Assembly: GCF_900108175.1 (NCBI RefSeq)
Contig: NZ_FNVO01000015.1
Location: 62,001-126,000 of the forward strand
Direction of reading: 5' to 3'
Length of the DNA stretch: 64,000 nucleotides
From: Thermomonospora echinospora
GTDB lineage: Bacteria > Actinomycetota > Actinomycetes > Streptosporangiales > Streptosporangiaceae
Below, in pieces: positions 1-8,282 of the stretch (positions are counted from its first letter, which is position 1; each line of letters starts with the position of its first letter). The translations under genes and the position numbers were made by a program. The notes under the pieces are model-generated. The model saw nothing but the letters and a program-made list of their open reading frames with translations, had not been told where the DNA came from and did no database searches.

Positions 1-583
1 CACCGGGCCCGTCCGCGCCGATGCCGAGCCGGTTGCGCACGCCCGCGCGGTGACCGTCGGCAGCGACCAGGTAATCGGCGCGGACCTGGTACTCATCGTC
101 GCCGCCGAGATCGCGCACGACGGCCGTCACGCCGTCGGCATCGGCGGCGAAGGAGACCAGCTCGGCGCCGAACCGCACGTCGGCGCCACCGCGTTCGGCG
201 GCGGCGCGCACGATGCGTTCCAACTCGTCCTGATCGATCATCTGCCAGTCGGTGGGACTGACGGTCGCCGGCGGCCGGACGTGGGCCAGCAGATCGATGC
301 GGAACCGTTCCCGGCCGGTCAGCGTGTCCGCACCGATCATCTCCGGGAGGTCGGCCGACATCGACGTGCGGCCACGGATCTCCCCTTCCAGGCCGAGGGC
401 GCGATAGATCTCCATCGAGCGCGGGTTGAACGCCCGTGCCTGCGGCAGCAGCGCGGTGGACGGATGGCGCTCGACCAGCGTCGGGCGGACCCCCTGCCGT
501 GCGAGGAAAAGCGCCGTGGACAGGCCCGTGATACCTCCTCCCACGATGAGCACAGGGGTTCTGTGGTCGTACGGTCGGGTCAT
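1..583 (-). CDS. FAD-dependent aromatic monooxygenase, N-terminal part (runs off left edge)
   Basis: Minus-strand reading from ATG at 583 stays open to the window edge (194 codons). It opens with a Rossmann dinucleotide-binding motif GGGITG at about residues 16-21, followed by a helix and an acidic residue (VER) at the end of the second strand. Near residue 175 it has DYLVAADGHRAGVR, the DG fingerprint of class A flavoprotein hydroxylases of the PheA/TfdB/MhpA type. Such enzymes hydroxylate phenols or polyketides using NAD(P)H and O2. The substrate cannot be read from the sequence. The C-terminal half is outside the window. It is divergent from a TetR gene at 801, with an inverted repeat in the shared 217-bp promoter region, so TetR control is likely. 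Confidence 0.85.
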   Translation of the reverse strand, partial: MTRPYDHRTPVLIVGGGITGLSTALFLARQGVRPTLVERHPSTALLPQARAFNPRSMEIYRALGLEGEIRGRTSMSADLPEMIGADTLTGRERFRIDLLAHVRPPATVSPTDWQMIDQDELERIVRAAAERGGADVRFGAELVSFAADADGVTAVVRDLGGDDEYQVRADYLVAADGHRAGVRNRLGIGADGPG

Positions 584-728
584 CGTCTCGGCACTCCCGT
601 CATCGTCGCGCTGGCCGAAGCCGACGGATCATCCGTGGCTCACCCCCAGGACAGGGTCATGGCCATCACCACCGGCACCCGAACGGACGTCATCATGACG
701 TCCGGCCACCATAATCAACCACTCATCT

Positions 729-758
729 AACTTTATCAACTGTCTGTTTGATTAAGTT
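729..758. promoter_or_regulatory. Inverted-repeat operator candidate between monooxygenase and TetR genes
   Basis: AACTTTATCAA (729-739) and TTGATTAAGTT (748-758) are inverted 11-nt arms matching at 10 of 11 positions around an 8-nt centre. The site is AT-rich in an otherwise GC-rich region and lies between divergent genes, which is the usual place for a TetR-family operator. Confidence 0.6.
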
Positions 759-800
759 GTCCCGTCGGTTGGGCTGGTCAGGCGTAGGTACGATCGTGGC

Positions 801-1433
801 GTGTCCCCGTCCAAGCCCCGGCGATCACCCAAGCCGCAGGAACGGCAGCGCGATCCGGACCGCACCCGCAAGCGCATCCTGGACGCGGCGGCGGCCGAGT
901 TCGCCGCGCACGGGTACGCCGGCGCCCGGATCAGCGCGATCGCAGCCAGGGCCGGCGTCAACCAGCAGCTGATCTCCTACTACTTCGACGGCAAGGAAGG
1001 CCTCTACCAGGCCATATCGCAACACTGGCGGCAGCGCGAGAGCGAGTTGGCGCCGCCCGGCATGCCGCTGCCCGAGCAGATCCACCAGTACGCGCTGGAG
1101 GCGCTGAACAACCCGGACGGCGTCCGGCTCATGGCGTGGAGCGGCCTGGAGTACACCGGCCCGGAAACCGACCCCGACCACGCACCACGCGCGGAGCGAC
1201 TGCAACGCAGCATCGACGAGATCAGTGCCCTGCAAGCGGCCGGCCGGCTGCCCGCCGAGGTGGACCCGGCCTGTCTGACCGTCATGCTGATGGCCGCCGC
1301 GATGGCGACCACCACACTCCCGCACGTCATCGAGGGCGTCTGCCAGGTGGACCCCCGCTCCCCCGAGTTCGTCCACCACTACGCCGACCAGCTCACCATC
1401 CTCACCCGGATCCTCGGACTCGGCCCCGCCTAG
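801..1433 (+). CDS. TetR/AcrR family transcriptional regulator
   Basis: 210 aa, GTG start. Residues ~20-65 form a classical TetR helix-turn-helix: TRKRILDAAAAEFAAHGYAG, then a recognition helix followed by the YYFDGKEGLYQA signature. The C-terminal ~140 residues are an all-helical ligand domain of the TetR_C type and give no ligand information. It is divergently transcribed from the flavin monooxygenase at 583, and a 30-bp palindrome (729-758) lies between them. By family precedent it represses itself and the monooxygenase until a small phenolic or lipophilic ligand binds. No clear Shine-Dalgarno sequence precedes the GTG. Confidence 0.9.
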   Translation: MSPSKPRRSPKPQERQRDPDRTRKRILDAAAAEFAAHGYAGARISAIAARAGVNQQLISYYFDGKEGLYQAISQHWRQRESELAPPGMPLPEQIHQYALEALNNPDGVRLMAWSGLEYTGPETDPDHAPRAERLQRSIDEISALQAAGRLPAEVDPACLTVMLMAAAMATTTLPHVIEGVCQVDPRSPEFVHHYADQLTILTRILGLGPA

Positions 1434-1562
1434 AACGCGGCCCGACTACGCCGATCGGGCGGCGGGCGTGGCCGATGTCGTCACACGCGGACCATGACGT
1501 GCGTCAGTGAAATGACCCCTTCGCCAAACCGCCCTGACCTGCGGCACTCGGCTGCACTCGCG

Positions 1563-2399
1563 CTAGCGGCCACGGCTGCGCAGCAGGTCTTGCGTGTAGG
1601 CGGCGAGACGGGCGGCATCGTCAGGGTTCAAGGTCTTCAAGGACAAGTCGACGGGCTTGCCGCGGTCGATCGCGGACAGCGCACCTGCGGGCGGGTGGTC
1701 GATCCATTCGACGATCGGCCGGACCGCGTCGACAACAGGGCGGGCGAAGAACCTCGCGAGCAGTTCGATCGTGTTCTGGATGAGCGGGTTCGAGTGGGCG
1801 TCGGATCCGCTGCGGGTGAACCCGGGATGGTAGAGGATGTAGCGGATCTTGCTCTCCGTCTGGCCGGCGAACGCGACGCCGAGCAGGTCGTTCGCCCGGC
1901 CGGCCTGGAGTTGGGCGCGCACCTGACCGTAACGGCGTGTCAACTGCGGATCGTCCCAAAAGATCTTTCCTGCGGTGTTGCCGACACCGGCCACGTTGAT
2001 GATCACGGGGTTGGGGGCGGCGTCGAGAAGTGGGCGTAGCCGGTGACCGAGCAGATAGCGGCTCAGGTAGTACAGAGCGAAGGTGAACTCAAGTCCGTCC
2101 GGGGTCTCGTTGTACTTGGGACTGATCCGATTGGCGAACAACGCCAGCGCGTCGATCGCCTGATGTTGCCCGGAAATGTCAGCGACGACCCGTTCGACTT
2201 CGGCGATCGAGGACAAGTCCGCCCGCAGAAACCGCAGGTTCGGACCGGCGGCCCGGTCGAGCAGGGCGCGTCCCCTCGCCTCGTTACTGCCGATCACAGT
2301 GACGTGGTCGCCCCTGGCCAGCCGTTCCAGGGCGACCGCCCGGCCCATGCCGGTGGTTCCGCCGCTGATGATGACGGTCTTGGGCGGTTGGTCCGGCAC
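1563..2399 (-). CDS. Atypical short-chain dehydrogenase/reductase (SDR)
   Basis: 278 aa from GTG 2399, chosen because AGGGAG lies 7 nt upstream (2407-2412). An ATG at 2429 would add ten residues without a ribosome site. The N-terminus has VIISGGTTGMGRA, a variant of the SDR glycine motif TGxxxGxG. In the middle, where classical SDRs have Ser and YxxxK, the sequence reads INVAGVGN and YGQVR, so the catalytic Ser and Lys appear replaced. The protein may therefore be a divergent SDR with altered chemistry or a non-catalytic NAD(P) sensor. It is divergent from the HxlR regulator at 2476, a common arrangement for HxlR-controlled oxidoreductases. Confidence 0.8.
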   Translation of the reverse strand: MPDQPPKTVIISGGTTGMGRAVALERLARGDHVTVIGSNEARGRALLDRAAGPNLRFLRADLSSIAEVERVVADISGQHQAIDALALFANRISPKYNETPDGLEFTFALYYLSRYLLGHRLRPLLDAAPNPVIINVAGVGNTAGKIFWDDPQLTRRYGQVRAQLQAGRANDLLGVAFAGQTESKIRYILYHPGFTRSGSDAHSNPLIQNTIELLARFFARPVVDAVRPIVEWIDHPPAGALSAIDRGKPVDLSLKTLNPDDAARLAAYTQDLLRSRGR

Positions 2400-2475
2400 G
2401 GTATGACTCCCTAGGCTCGTCAGCGGCACGTCTGATCATGGGCCGCCCCGGCGGATGGCGAAAGAAGGCAGTTTC

Positions 2476-2883
2476 ATGTCCGGTACGCACACCGGTGTTC
2501 CTTCTGTGCTGGCGTACGACCTGCCTCGCCCGGTGCCCGCCGACGAGTTGGCCGCGTGTCCGGTCGGGGACGTGTTCCGGCGAGTGGGCGACAAATGGAG
2601 CATGCTGCTGGTGATCCTGCTCGGGGGTCGTCCGCACCGGTACAACGAGTTGCACCGCGCCATCGAAGGCATCAGCCAACGCATGCTGACCCGTACCTTG
2701 CGAGCTCTGGAGGCCGACGGGCTGGTACGACGCGAGGTGCACCCGACGGTGCCGCCCAGCGTCGAGTACAGCCTGACCGCGCTTGGCCGCACGCTGCTGG
2801 AACCGCTGTCAGCGCTGGCCGACTGGGCAGTACGCCACGAGGCGGAAATCAACGAGGCCCGCTCCCGGCACACGGGCGCATAA
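2476..2883 (+). CDS. HxlR family winged-helix regulator
   Basis: 135 aa from ATG 2476, preceded by AGAAGG at 2463-2468 with a 7-nt spacer. An earlier in-frame ATG at 2455 has no such site. The core CPVGDVFRRVGDKWSMLL, then RYNELHRAIEGISQRMLTRT and LEADGLVRREV, is the HxlR winged-helix pattern. The leading Cys is the residue that senses electrophiles or oxidants in several HxlR proteins. It faces the SDR gene at 2399 across a short divergent promoter, suggesting it controls that gene. It is the last intact gene before a stretch of integrase remnants. Confidence 0.9.
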   Translation: MSGTHTGVPSVLAYDLPRPVPADELAACPVGDVFRRVGDKWSMLLVILLGGRPHRYNELHRAIEGISQRMLTRTLRALEADGLVRREVHPTVPPSVEYSLTALGRTLLEPLSALADWAVRHEAEINEARSRHTGA

Positions 2884-2890
2884 CGACGCT

Positions 2891-3178
2891 AGAGGCCGGT
2901 CGGCCGGGGCCGACTGGACGGGTACCGGGCTGGTCTTCACGACCCGCTACGGCAAGCCGATCGGCCCGCACAACGTCAACCGCAGCTTCGAGGAGCGATG
3001 CCGCAAGTCGGGCGTCCCCAAGATCACCGTCCATGACACCCGGCACACCCGCGCGATGCTCCTCGCTGTGCTGGACGTCCATCCCCGCGTCGCCATGTGC
3101 ATCCAGCGGCACGCCCAGATCGAAATGACCATGAAGGTCTACACCGAGGTCTCCGACGCCAAGACCCTCCTCGCGGGC
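2891..3178 (+). pseudogene. Tyrosine recombinase (integrase) C-terminal remnant
   Basis: The reading frame shared with 2783 encodes VFTTRYGKPIGPHNVNRSF, then VHDTRHTRAMLL and RHAQIEMTMKVYTEVSDAKT. This is the C-terminal catalytic region of an actinobacterial phage-type integrase with HxxR and the tyrosine box recognisable. There is no start codon, no N-terminal core-binding domain, and the frame runs on into unrelated sequence. It is a decayed fragment of an integrative element. Confidence 0.75.
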
Positions 3179-3260
3179 CGGTCGTCCCGGACGGAAGGTG
3201 ACGGGGGTCCCTGGGAGGGGCGGGGTCCGAAGGGGACACTTTGCGGTCATGGAGTTCGTC

Positions 3261-3587
3261 ATGAGGTCGGCGGGCGGTGCCCGCACGCTGGTGCTCGACT
3301 CGATCGAGATGGCCCATGTCCGGGCGATCCTGTCACTGGGAGGGCACGATGAGCCGGTCCCCATCGAGATGCGCAGGTTCGAGGGCGGGGAGGGCGGGTT
3401 CGCCGACGTCGCCGAGTGCCGCGCGATCGTCCGCATCCTCGGCGGCGACCGCGGCTCCGAGCTCGTCTGGGCCTACTGGGAGATGGTGGGCGCGGGGCTC
3501 GGAAGCACGATGATGACCGACGTCAGGGTGATGGCGGAGTTCGTCGAGGCCTGCATCGCCGACGGAGGCCTCATCGTCGGCGGTTAG
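3261..3587 (+). CDS. Hypothetical protein
   Basis: 108 aa if started at ATG 3261, which has GGAG at 3251-3254 with a 6-nt spacer. ATG 3249 is an in-frame alternative. The sequence is acidic with alternating hydrophobic segments (RTLVLDSIEMAHVRAILSL, then CRAIVRILGGD and LVWAYWEMVGAGLG). No family is recognised. It sits inside the recombinase/transposase debris between hxlR and tRNA-Pro, so it may be cargo of a former mobile element. Codon use looks normal for the host. Confidence 0.45.
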   Translation: MRSAGGARTLVLDSIEMAHVRAILSLGGHDEPVPIEMRRFEGGEGGFADVAECRAIVRILGGDRGSELVWAYWEMVGAGLGSTMMTDVRVMAEFVEACIADGGLIVGG

Positions 3588-3651
3588 CACTCCAGTCTCA
3601 CTTCGTGAGGGACCGTGTGGTGGCGTGAACGCGGGCGGCCACCGCGGGACT

Positions 3652-3990
3652 GTGTGAGGTCGGGCTGGATGAGTACGGGGTCCGCCGCTATGGCGCCTGG
3701 TATCGGTACATCACACTGGCGATGCTCGCCCACGCCCGGCTCGGCGTCCTGGCCGCACACGCCGCCGACCAGGCCACCGAACACAGCGCTGATCGGGCCA
3801 CTGTCGACCGGCCGCCCGGAGGCGCCCGCTACTCGCATGTGACGTCGGCGATGCGGTCCGAGCTGCGGGAGGAGCTGACCGAGCGCTGGGAAGCGGCTTT
3901 GCGAGCGCGGGCGGCGCTGCACCCGCGGTCGCCGGTGGGAGTACTGGACGAGCTGCTCCAGGGCCTTGCCCGGAAAACAGCTGTGGGACG
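3652..3990 (+). pseudogene. Fused remnants of an IS701-like transposase and a second integrase
   Basis: One frame reads [21 protein letters not shown], resembling the C-terminal end of IS701-type transposases (about 3656-3790). It passes directly into [20 protein letters not shown] and [14 protein letters not shown] (about 3830-3960), the tail of a tyrosine recombinase containing the active-site Tyr box. The two pieces come from different gene families, so this is a scar rather than one gene. It ends ~80 bp from the 3' end of tRNA-Pro, the usual place of an int gene after tRNA-targeted integration. Confidence 0.6.
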
Positions 3991-4064
3991 ATCCGAAGAT
4001 CGTCCCACAGAATTCCCACAGGAGGACGTTGCCGTCCTCCGAGCCAGGCCCCGAAAGAGGGCCT
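3981..4064. terminator. Three consecutive hairpins next to tRNA-Pro
   Basis: CTGTGGGACGATC and GATCGTCCCACAG (3981-3993/3998-4010) form a perfect 13-bp stem with CGAA loop. GGAGGACG/CGTCCTCC (4021-4040) and AGGCCC/GGGCCT (4046-4064) follow. Read on the minus strand, the last one lies 8 nt after the tRNA 3' end and could terminate it. The set could equally belong to the attachment region of the lost element. Confidence 0.5.
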
Positions 4065-4072
4065 GACCAGCG

Positions 4073-4146
4073 TCGGGGTGGCGGGATTTGAACCCACGAC
4101 CTCTTCGTCCCGAACGAAGCGCGCTGCCAAGCTGCGCTACACCCCG
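4073..4146 (-). tRNA. tRNA-Pro (CGG)
   Basis: Minus strand, 74 nt without encoded CCA. Acceptor stem CGGGGTG/CACCCCG with A73, T-arm GTGGG-TTCAAAT-CCCGC, and anticodon arm CTTCG-TTCGGGA-CGAAG giving anticodon CGG. Integrase remnants lie directly downstream of its 3' end, which suggests it has been used as an attachment site. Confidence 0.95.
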
Positions 4147-4240
4147 GTGGTGGCTGCCCGGGAGGTGTACCAACTCCCGGCGCCTTGACGAGTCTAGCGG
4201 ATGGTTGGGGGTGGTGCGTTCCGGTTTCCGGGTGGACGGG

Positions 4241-5143
4241 TCAGGGGGTGCGGGGGACGAGGGTGAGCAGGGAGGCCTCGGGTGGGCAGCAGAAGCGGAA
4301 CGGGGCCGTTGGGGAGGTGCCCAGGCCGGCGGACACGTGGAGCCAGGCGCCGTTGTGGCGGTGCAGGCCCTTGACGCGCGGGCGGTCGATGCCACAGTTG
4401 GTGGCCAGGGCGCCGTAGAAGGGGACGCAGACCTGGCCGCCGTGGGTGTGGCCGGCCAGCAGCAGGTCGTAGCCGTCGGCGGCGAAGCGGTCCAGGTTGC
4501 GGGGCTCCGGGGAGTGCATGACGCCCAGGTGGACGTCGGCGCGGGGGTCAACCGGGCCTGCGATCTGGTCGTAGCGGTCGCGGTTGATGTGGGAGTCGTC
4601 GATCCCGCCGAACTCCACGTCCAGCCCGCCGACCTTGAGGCGGCCGATCCGGTTGTTGAGCTCCAGCCAGCCGGCCGCGGACAGGGCCGAGCCGAGCTCC
4701 CGGTAGGGCAGGTCGGGGCGGCGGCGTCGGCGCTTGTAGTCGGACTGGCTGGTCCGCCAGATGTAGCGGAGCGGGTTCTTCAGGACCGGCGAGTACAGGT
4801 CGTTGGAGCCGTACACGAAGACCCCGGGGCGCTCCAGGAGCGGGCCGAGGGCGTCCAGGAAGGAGCCGATGGCGTCCGGGTGGGAGATGGTGTCGCCGGT
4901 GTTGACGACCAGGTCGGGGTCCAGCTCGTCCAAGGAGCGCACCCAGCGGATCAGCCGCTTGCGACCGGGGGTGAGGTGCGCGTCCGACAGATGCAGCACC
5001 TTGACGGGTGAACGGCCGGGCGGAAGCACCGGCACGTCGAAGCGGCGCAGCCGGAACCAGTTCCGCTCGATCACCGACGCATAGCCGAACGTGGTGGCAC
5101 CGGCGGTCAGCAGACCCAGCGGTACGGCGTGTAGCTTGCGCAC
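4241..5143 (-). CDS. Membrane-anchored metallophosphoesterase
   Basis: 300 aa. An N-terminal hydrophobic segment (LGLLTAGATTFGYASVI) precedes a calcineurin-like fold with all metal motifs: VLHLSDAHL (DxH), VVNTGDT (GDxx), YGSND in place of GNHD, and LLAGHTHGGQV. Residues between ~50 and 280 make the catalytic domain, length usual for YkuE/Rv3683-type proteins. In mycobacteria the orthologous gene lies beside ponA2, as here with a PASTA PBP at 5958. Substrate unknown. The Asn-His motif change (GSND) is common in this subfamily. Confidence 0.9.
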   Translation of the reverse strand: MRKLHAVPLGLLTAGATTFGYASVIERNWFRLRRFDVPVLPPGRSPVKVLHLSDAHLTPGRKRLIRWVRSLDELDPDLVVNTGDTISHPDAIGSFLDALGPLLERPGVFVYGSNDLYSPVLKNPLRYIWRTSQSDYKRRRRRPDLPYRELGSALSAAGWLELNNRIGRLKVGGLDVEFGGIDDSHINRDRYDQIAGPVDPRADVHLGVMHSPEPRNLDRFAADGYDLLLAGHTHGGQVCVPFYGALATNCGIDRPRVKGLHRHNGAWLHVSAGLGTSPTAPFRFCCPPEASLLTLVPRTP

Positions 5144-5273
5144 GGTTTTCTCCTACGGACCGGGCCTTTCCCGACGTTCCCATGCTGTCAGAGATGTGCT
5201 GGTCTGCCGAACGATCCACACAACCCGGTAATCGGGATGAGGCTCCAGTGCGCCTACGGGCATGATGGTGACC

Positions 5274-5729
5274 ATGAGTGCTCTCAAGGGGAAGCTGGAA
5301 GCCGACCTCTCGGCCGCGATGAAGGCACGTGACGAGGTACGGACCCGCACGCTGCGCATGGCCCTGACCGCGGTGCGCAACGAGGAGGTGGCCGGCAAGC
5401 AGGCCCGGGAGCTCGGTGACGACGAGATCATCAAGGTGCTGACCCGGGAGGCCAAGAAGCGCCGCGAGGCCGCCGAGGCGTTCGCGGACGCCGGACGCGA
5501 GGAGCAGGCGCAGGCCGAGCGCGACGAGAGCGCGGTGCTGGCCGACTATCTGCCCGCCCAGCTGTCCGACGAGGAGCTGGCGGCCATCGTCACCGCCGCG
5601 ATCACCGAGACCGGGGCCTCCGGCCCGAAGGCGATGGGCCAGGTCATGAAGGTCGTCAACCCGAAGGTCGCGGGCCGCGCGGAGGGCTCCCGGGTGGCCG
5701 CCGAGGTCAAGCGCCGCCTGACCGCCTGA
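5274..5729 (+). CDS. GatB/YqeY domain protein
   Basis: 151 aa. Starts ATG 5262, 5265 and 5274 are all possible. 5274 (MSALKGKLEADLSAAMK) matches the usual family N-terminus. The protein is helical and charged throughout, with LADYLPAQLSDEELAAIV and GQVMKVVNPKVAGRAEGSRV, the conserved YqeY stretches. The fold resembles the tail domain of GatB amidotransferase and is thought to bind tRNA. Physiological role unsettled. It converges with the PBP gene at 5958 over a strong terminator. Confidence 0.9.
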   Translation: MSALKGKLEADLSAAMKARDEVRTRTLRMALTAVRNEEVAGKQARELGDDEIIKVLTREAKKRREAAEAFADAGREEQAQAERDESAVLADYLPAQLSDEELAAIVTAAITETGASGPKAMGQVMKVVNPKVAGRAEGSRVAAEVKRRLTA

Positions 5730-5907
5730 CCGAACGGCCCGGAGCGGCTCGGAACGTCTCGGCCGCCGGACCATCGAAGCCGCCGGGCATGGCGACGGGA
5801 TCAGGTCACGCGGCGGACGGAAGGCCGACGGAAACGACGGGACCGGCACGGCCGATGAGACCGCCGCGAATGACAAGACGGGCACGGCCGACGAGATCGG
5901 CACGGTA

Positions 5908-5950
5908 AAGAATCAGGCCCCGCTCAGGAGGTGAGCGGGGCCTGATTCTT
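5908..5950. terminator. Bidirectional terminator
   Basis: Perfect 19-bp inverted repeat (5908-5926 and 5932-5950) with a 5-nt loop between convergent yqeY and PBP genes. The arms begin AAGAATCAGG and end in CTT, so both strands have a short T-containing tail. Confidence 0.9.
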
Positions 5951-5957
5951 CATCAGG

Positions 5958-8282
5958 TCAGTCCTCCCAGGGCCACCGGAAGCCGTCGTTCTCGTTCCGG
6001 GGGCGGCCGCGGTCCCGGCCGTTGCTCAGGTAGACGATCACCTTGCCGCCCGGCTCGATCTCGGCGCGGGGGCCGGGCGAGGTGTTGGCCACCGTGCCCC
6101 GCTCCCGGTCGGACGGGATCGGGCGCGGCGCGACCTCGACCTCCAGGCCGGCCCGCCGGAGCGCCGCCATGGCCTCGGGGAGCCGGCGGCCCCGCACGTC
6201 CGGGACGTTGGTGAAGTCGCCGAAGTCGCCGACCGGGGTGTTGAAGTTGGGGGCCGGCTCGCCGGCCAGGGCGCCGCGCATGCTGCGCGCCCAGATCGGC
6301 GCCGGGATCGTGGCGCCATAGACGCCGTAGACCTTGTGCTGCCAGGGCCCGCGGTAGTCCCAGTAGGCGACGGCGGCGGCCATGTTCGGGGTGTGGCCGG
6401 CGAACGCCGCGCAGTGGAAGTCCTCACAGGTGCCGGTCTTGCCGGCGGCGGGCCGCCCGATGCCGCCGATGTTCTTGGCGGTGCCCCGGGTCAGCACGCC
6501 CCGCAGGATCTCGTTGACCTGGTCGGCGACGCCCTGCTCGACGACCTGCTTGCACTTCTTCTCGGGCAGCTTGAGCTTCTTGCCGTCCGGTGCGACGACC
6601 TCGGTGACCGCCACCGGCTCGCAGTACTTGCCGCGCGCCGCGAAGCCCGCGTACGCCGCCGCCAGGTGCACCATGTCGACCTCGTTCACGCCCAGCACCT
6701 GGGACGGGACCTGCTGGAGGGGCTTGCCGGTGCCCTGCTTCATGCCGAAGCGCTCGGCCATCTTGACCGCGTCGCACAGCCCGACCCGCTTCTGCAGGAA
6801 GGCGTAGAAGGTGTTGACCGACAGCCAGGTGCCGTTCTTGAGGTTGTACGGGCCGTTCTCGGCGGGGTCGGCGTTGGCCACGTTCCAGGGGCCGAAGCCG
6901 CCGCCCTTGCAGTCGTTGAAGCCGCTGACGACGGTGCGGTTGGGCGAGTGGATGCTGGTGCGGATCGGGATGCCCTCTTCCAGCGCGGCGGCGAGGGTGA
7001 ACGTCTTGAACGTGGACCCGGCCGACACGCCCACGCCGCCGCCGTGCTGGTTGTCGGCGGCGAGGTTGAGGGTGGTCCTGCCCTTGCCCGCGCCGAACCG
7101 CTTGCTGGAGCCGAGGGCCTTGATGTGCCCGGTGCCCGGCTGGACCATGGCCTCGGCGGCGACCTTGTTGCTGGTCGGCGAGACCGTGCCGCGCAGCGCC
7201 TTGTCCAGCGCGTTCTGCGCCTTCATGCTCAGCGTGGTGCGGATGGTGTAGCCGCCGCGCTTGAGCCGGTTCTGGATCTCGGCCTGGCGTTCCTTGGACA
7301 TCTGCCAGTACTTGCCGTCCGACAGGATCAGATACATCTCGTACTTGACGTACTCGCAGAAGAACGGCGCCTTGCTGGTCTCGCAGCCGCCGACCGGCTT
7401 GTCCTCGTTCAGCTTGATCGGCTTGGCCGCCGCCGCGTCGGCCTCCGCCTTGGTGATCATCTTGAGCTGCGCCATCCGGTACAGCACGGTGTCGCGCCGC
7501 TCGCGCGCCGCCTTGGGGTGCAGGTTCGGGTCGTAGGCGCTGGGGTTCTGGGTGATGCCGGCCAGCAGCGCGGCCTCGGGCAGGGTCAGCTTGTCGGCGG
7601 GCTTGCTGAACCAGCGCTTGGAGGCGGCCTGCACGCCGTAGGCGCCGCCGCCGAAGTAGGCGATGTTCAGATACCCCTCGAGGATCTGGTTCTTGGACAT
7701 CGTCTCTTCGACGGTCAGCGCGTACCGCAGCTCACGGATCTTGCGCTCGACGGTGGGCGCGGTGACCTTGCGGTACTCCTCGTCCGTCTGGGCGTTCTCG
7801 ACCAGCAGGTTCTTGACGTACTGCTGGGTGAGGGTGGAGCCGCCCTGGCGGGTGTCGCTGCTGCCCGCGTTGGTGGCCAGCGCGCGCAGGGTGCCCTTGA
7901 GGTCCAGCGCGCCGTGCTCGTAGAAACGCGAGTCCTCGATGCCGATGACCGCCTTCTGCAGGATGAGGGCGATCTTGTTGAGGGTCACCGACTCGCGGTA
8001 CTTGTCGAAGAACACCGCCGCCTGCTCGCCCTGGGCGTCGTAGACGACCGTCTTCTCCGGCGGCGGCGCGGTGTCGAGGTCGGAGTCCATGTCCTGGAAG
8101 TCGTGGGCGGCGTCCCGTGCGGTCAGTCCGACGCTGCCGACCCCCGGCAGCGCGATGAACGCCACCAGGATCCCTGCCACCACGCCCGCTCCCAGCAGCC
8201 GCATCAGCTGGACGAGCGCGTTACTCCGACCATCTTTTTGCGCAAGCACGGCACCTACGGTACCCGTGGATGACCTGTGCAT
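5958..8282 (-). CDS. ponA2: Class A penicillin-binding protein with PASTA domain (PonA2-like)
   Basis: 774 aa from ATG 8282. A longer start at 8342 and GTG starts nearby are possible. Order: short cytoplasmic tail, one membrane helix (~27-48), GT51 glycosyltransferase with IEDSRFYEHGALD (catalytic Glu ~116) and GGSTLTQQ, then a transpeptidase with STFK (~423-426), SVN (~488-490) and KTG (~615-617), and one C-terminal PASTA domain (~691-756). It polymerises and cross-links peptidoglycan at the outer membrane face. Several extracytoplasmic Cys residues could form disulfides. Its position next to whiB4, ArsA-like genes and the metallophosphoesterase mirrors mycobacterial ponA2. Transcribed away from whiB4. 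Confidence 0.93.
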   Translation of the reverse strand: MHRSSTGTVGAVLAQKDGRSNALVQLMRLLGAGVVAGILVAFIALPGVGSVGLTARDAAHDFQDMDSDLDTAPPPEKTVVYDAQGEQAAVFFDKYRESVTLNKIALILQKAVIGIEDSRFYEHGALDLKGTLRALATNAGSSDTRQGGSTLTQQYVKNLLVENAQTDEEYRKVTAPTVERKIRELRYALTVEETMSKNQILEGYLNIAYFGGGAYGVQAASKRWFSKPADKLTLPEAALLAGITQNPSAYDPNLHPKAARERRDTVLYRMAQLKMITKAEADAAAAKPIKLNEDKPVGGCETSKAPFFCEYVKYEMYLILSDGKYWQMSKERQAEIQNRLKRGGYTIRTTLSMKAQNALDKALRGTVSPTSNKVAAEAMVQPGTGHIKALGSSKRFGAGKGRTTLNLAADNQHGGGVGVSAGSTFKTFTLAAALEEGIPIRTSIHSPNRTVVSGFNDCKGGGFGPWNVANADPAENGPYNLKNGTWLSVNTFYAFLQKRVGLCDAVKMAERFGMKQGTGKPLQQVPSQVLGVNEVDMVHLAAAYAGFAARGKYCEPVAVTEVVAPDGKKLKLPEKKCKQVVEQGVADQVNEILRGVLTRGTAKNIGGIGRPAAGKTGTCEDFHCAAFAGHTPNMAAAVAYWDYRGPWQHKVYGVYGATIPAPIWARSMRGALAGEPAPNFNTPVGDFGDFTNVPDVRGRRLPEAMAALRRAGLEVEVAPRPIPSDRERGTVANTSPGPRAEIEPGGKVIVYLSNGRDRGRPRNENDGFRWPWED

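Noticed and set aside
6336-8273. 645-codon plus-strand open frame opposite ponA2
   Set aside because: Antisense shadow caused by high GC at third positions. No family pattern, while the minus-strand PBP has all motifs.
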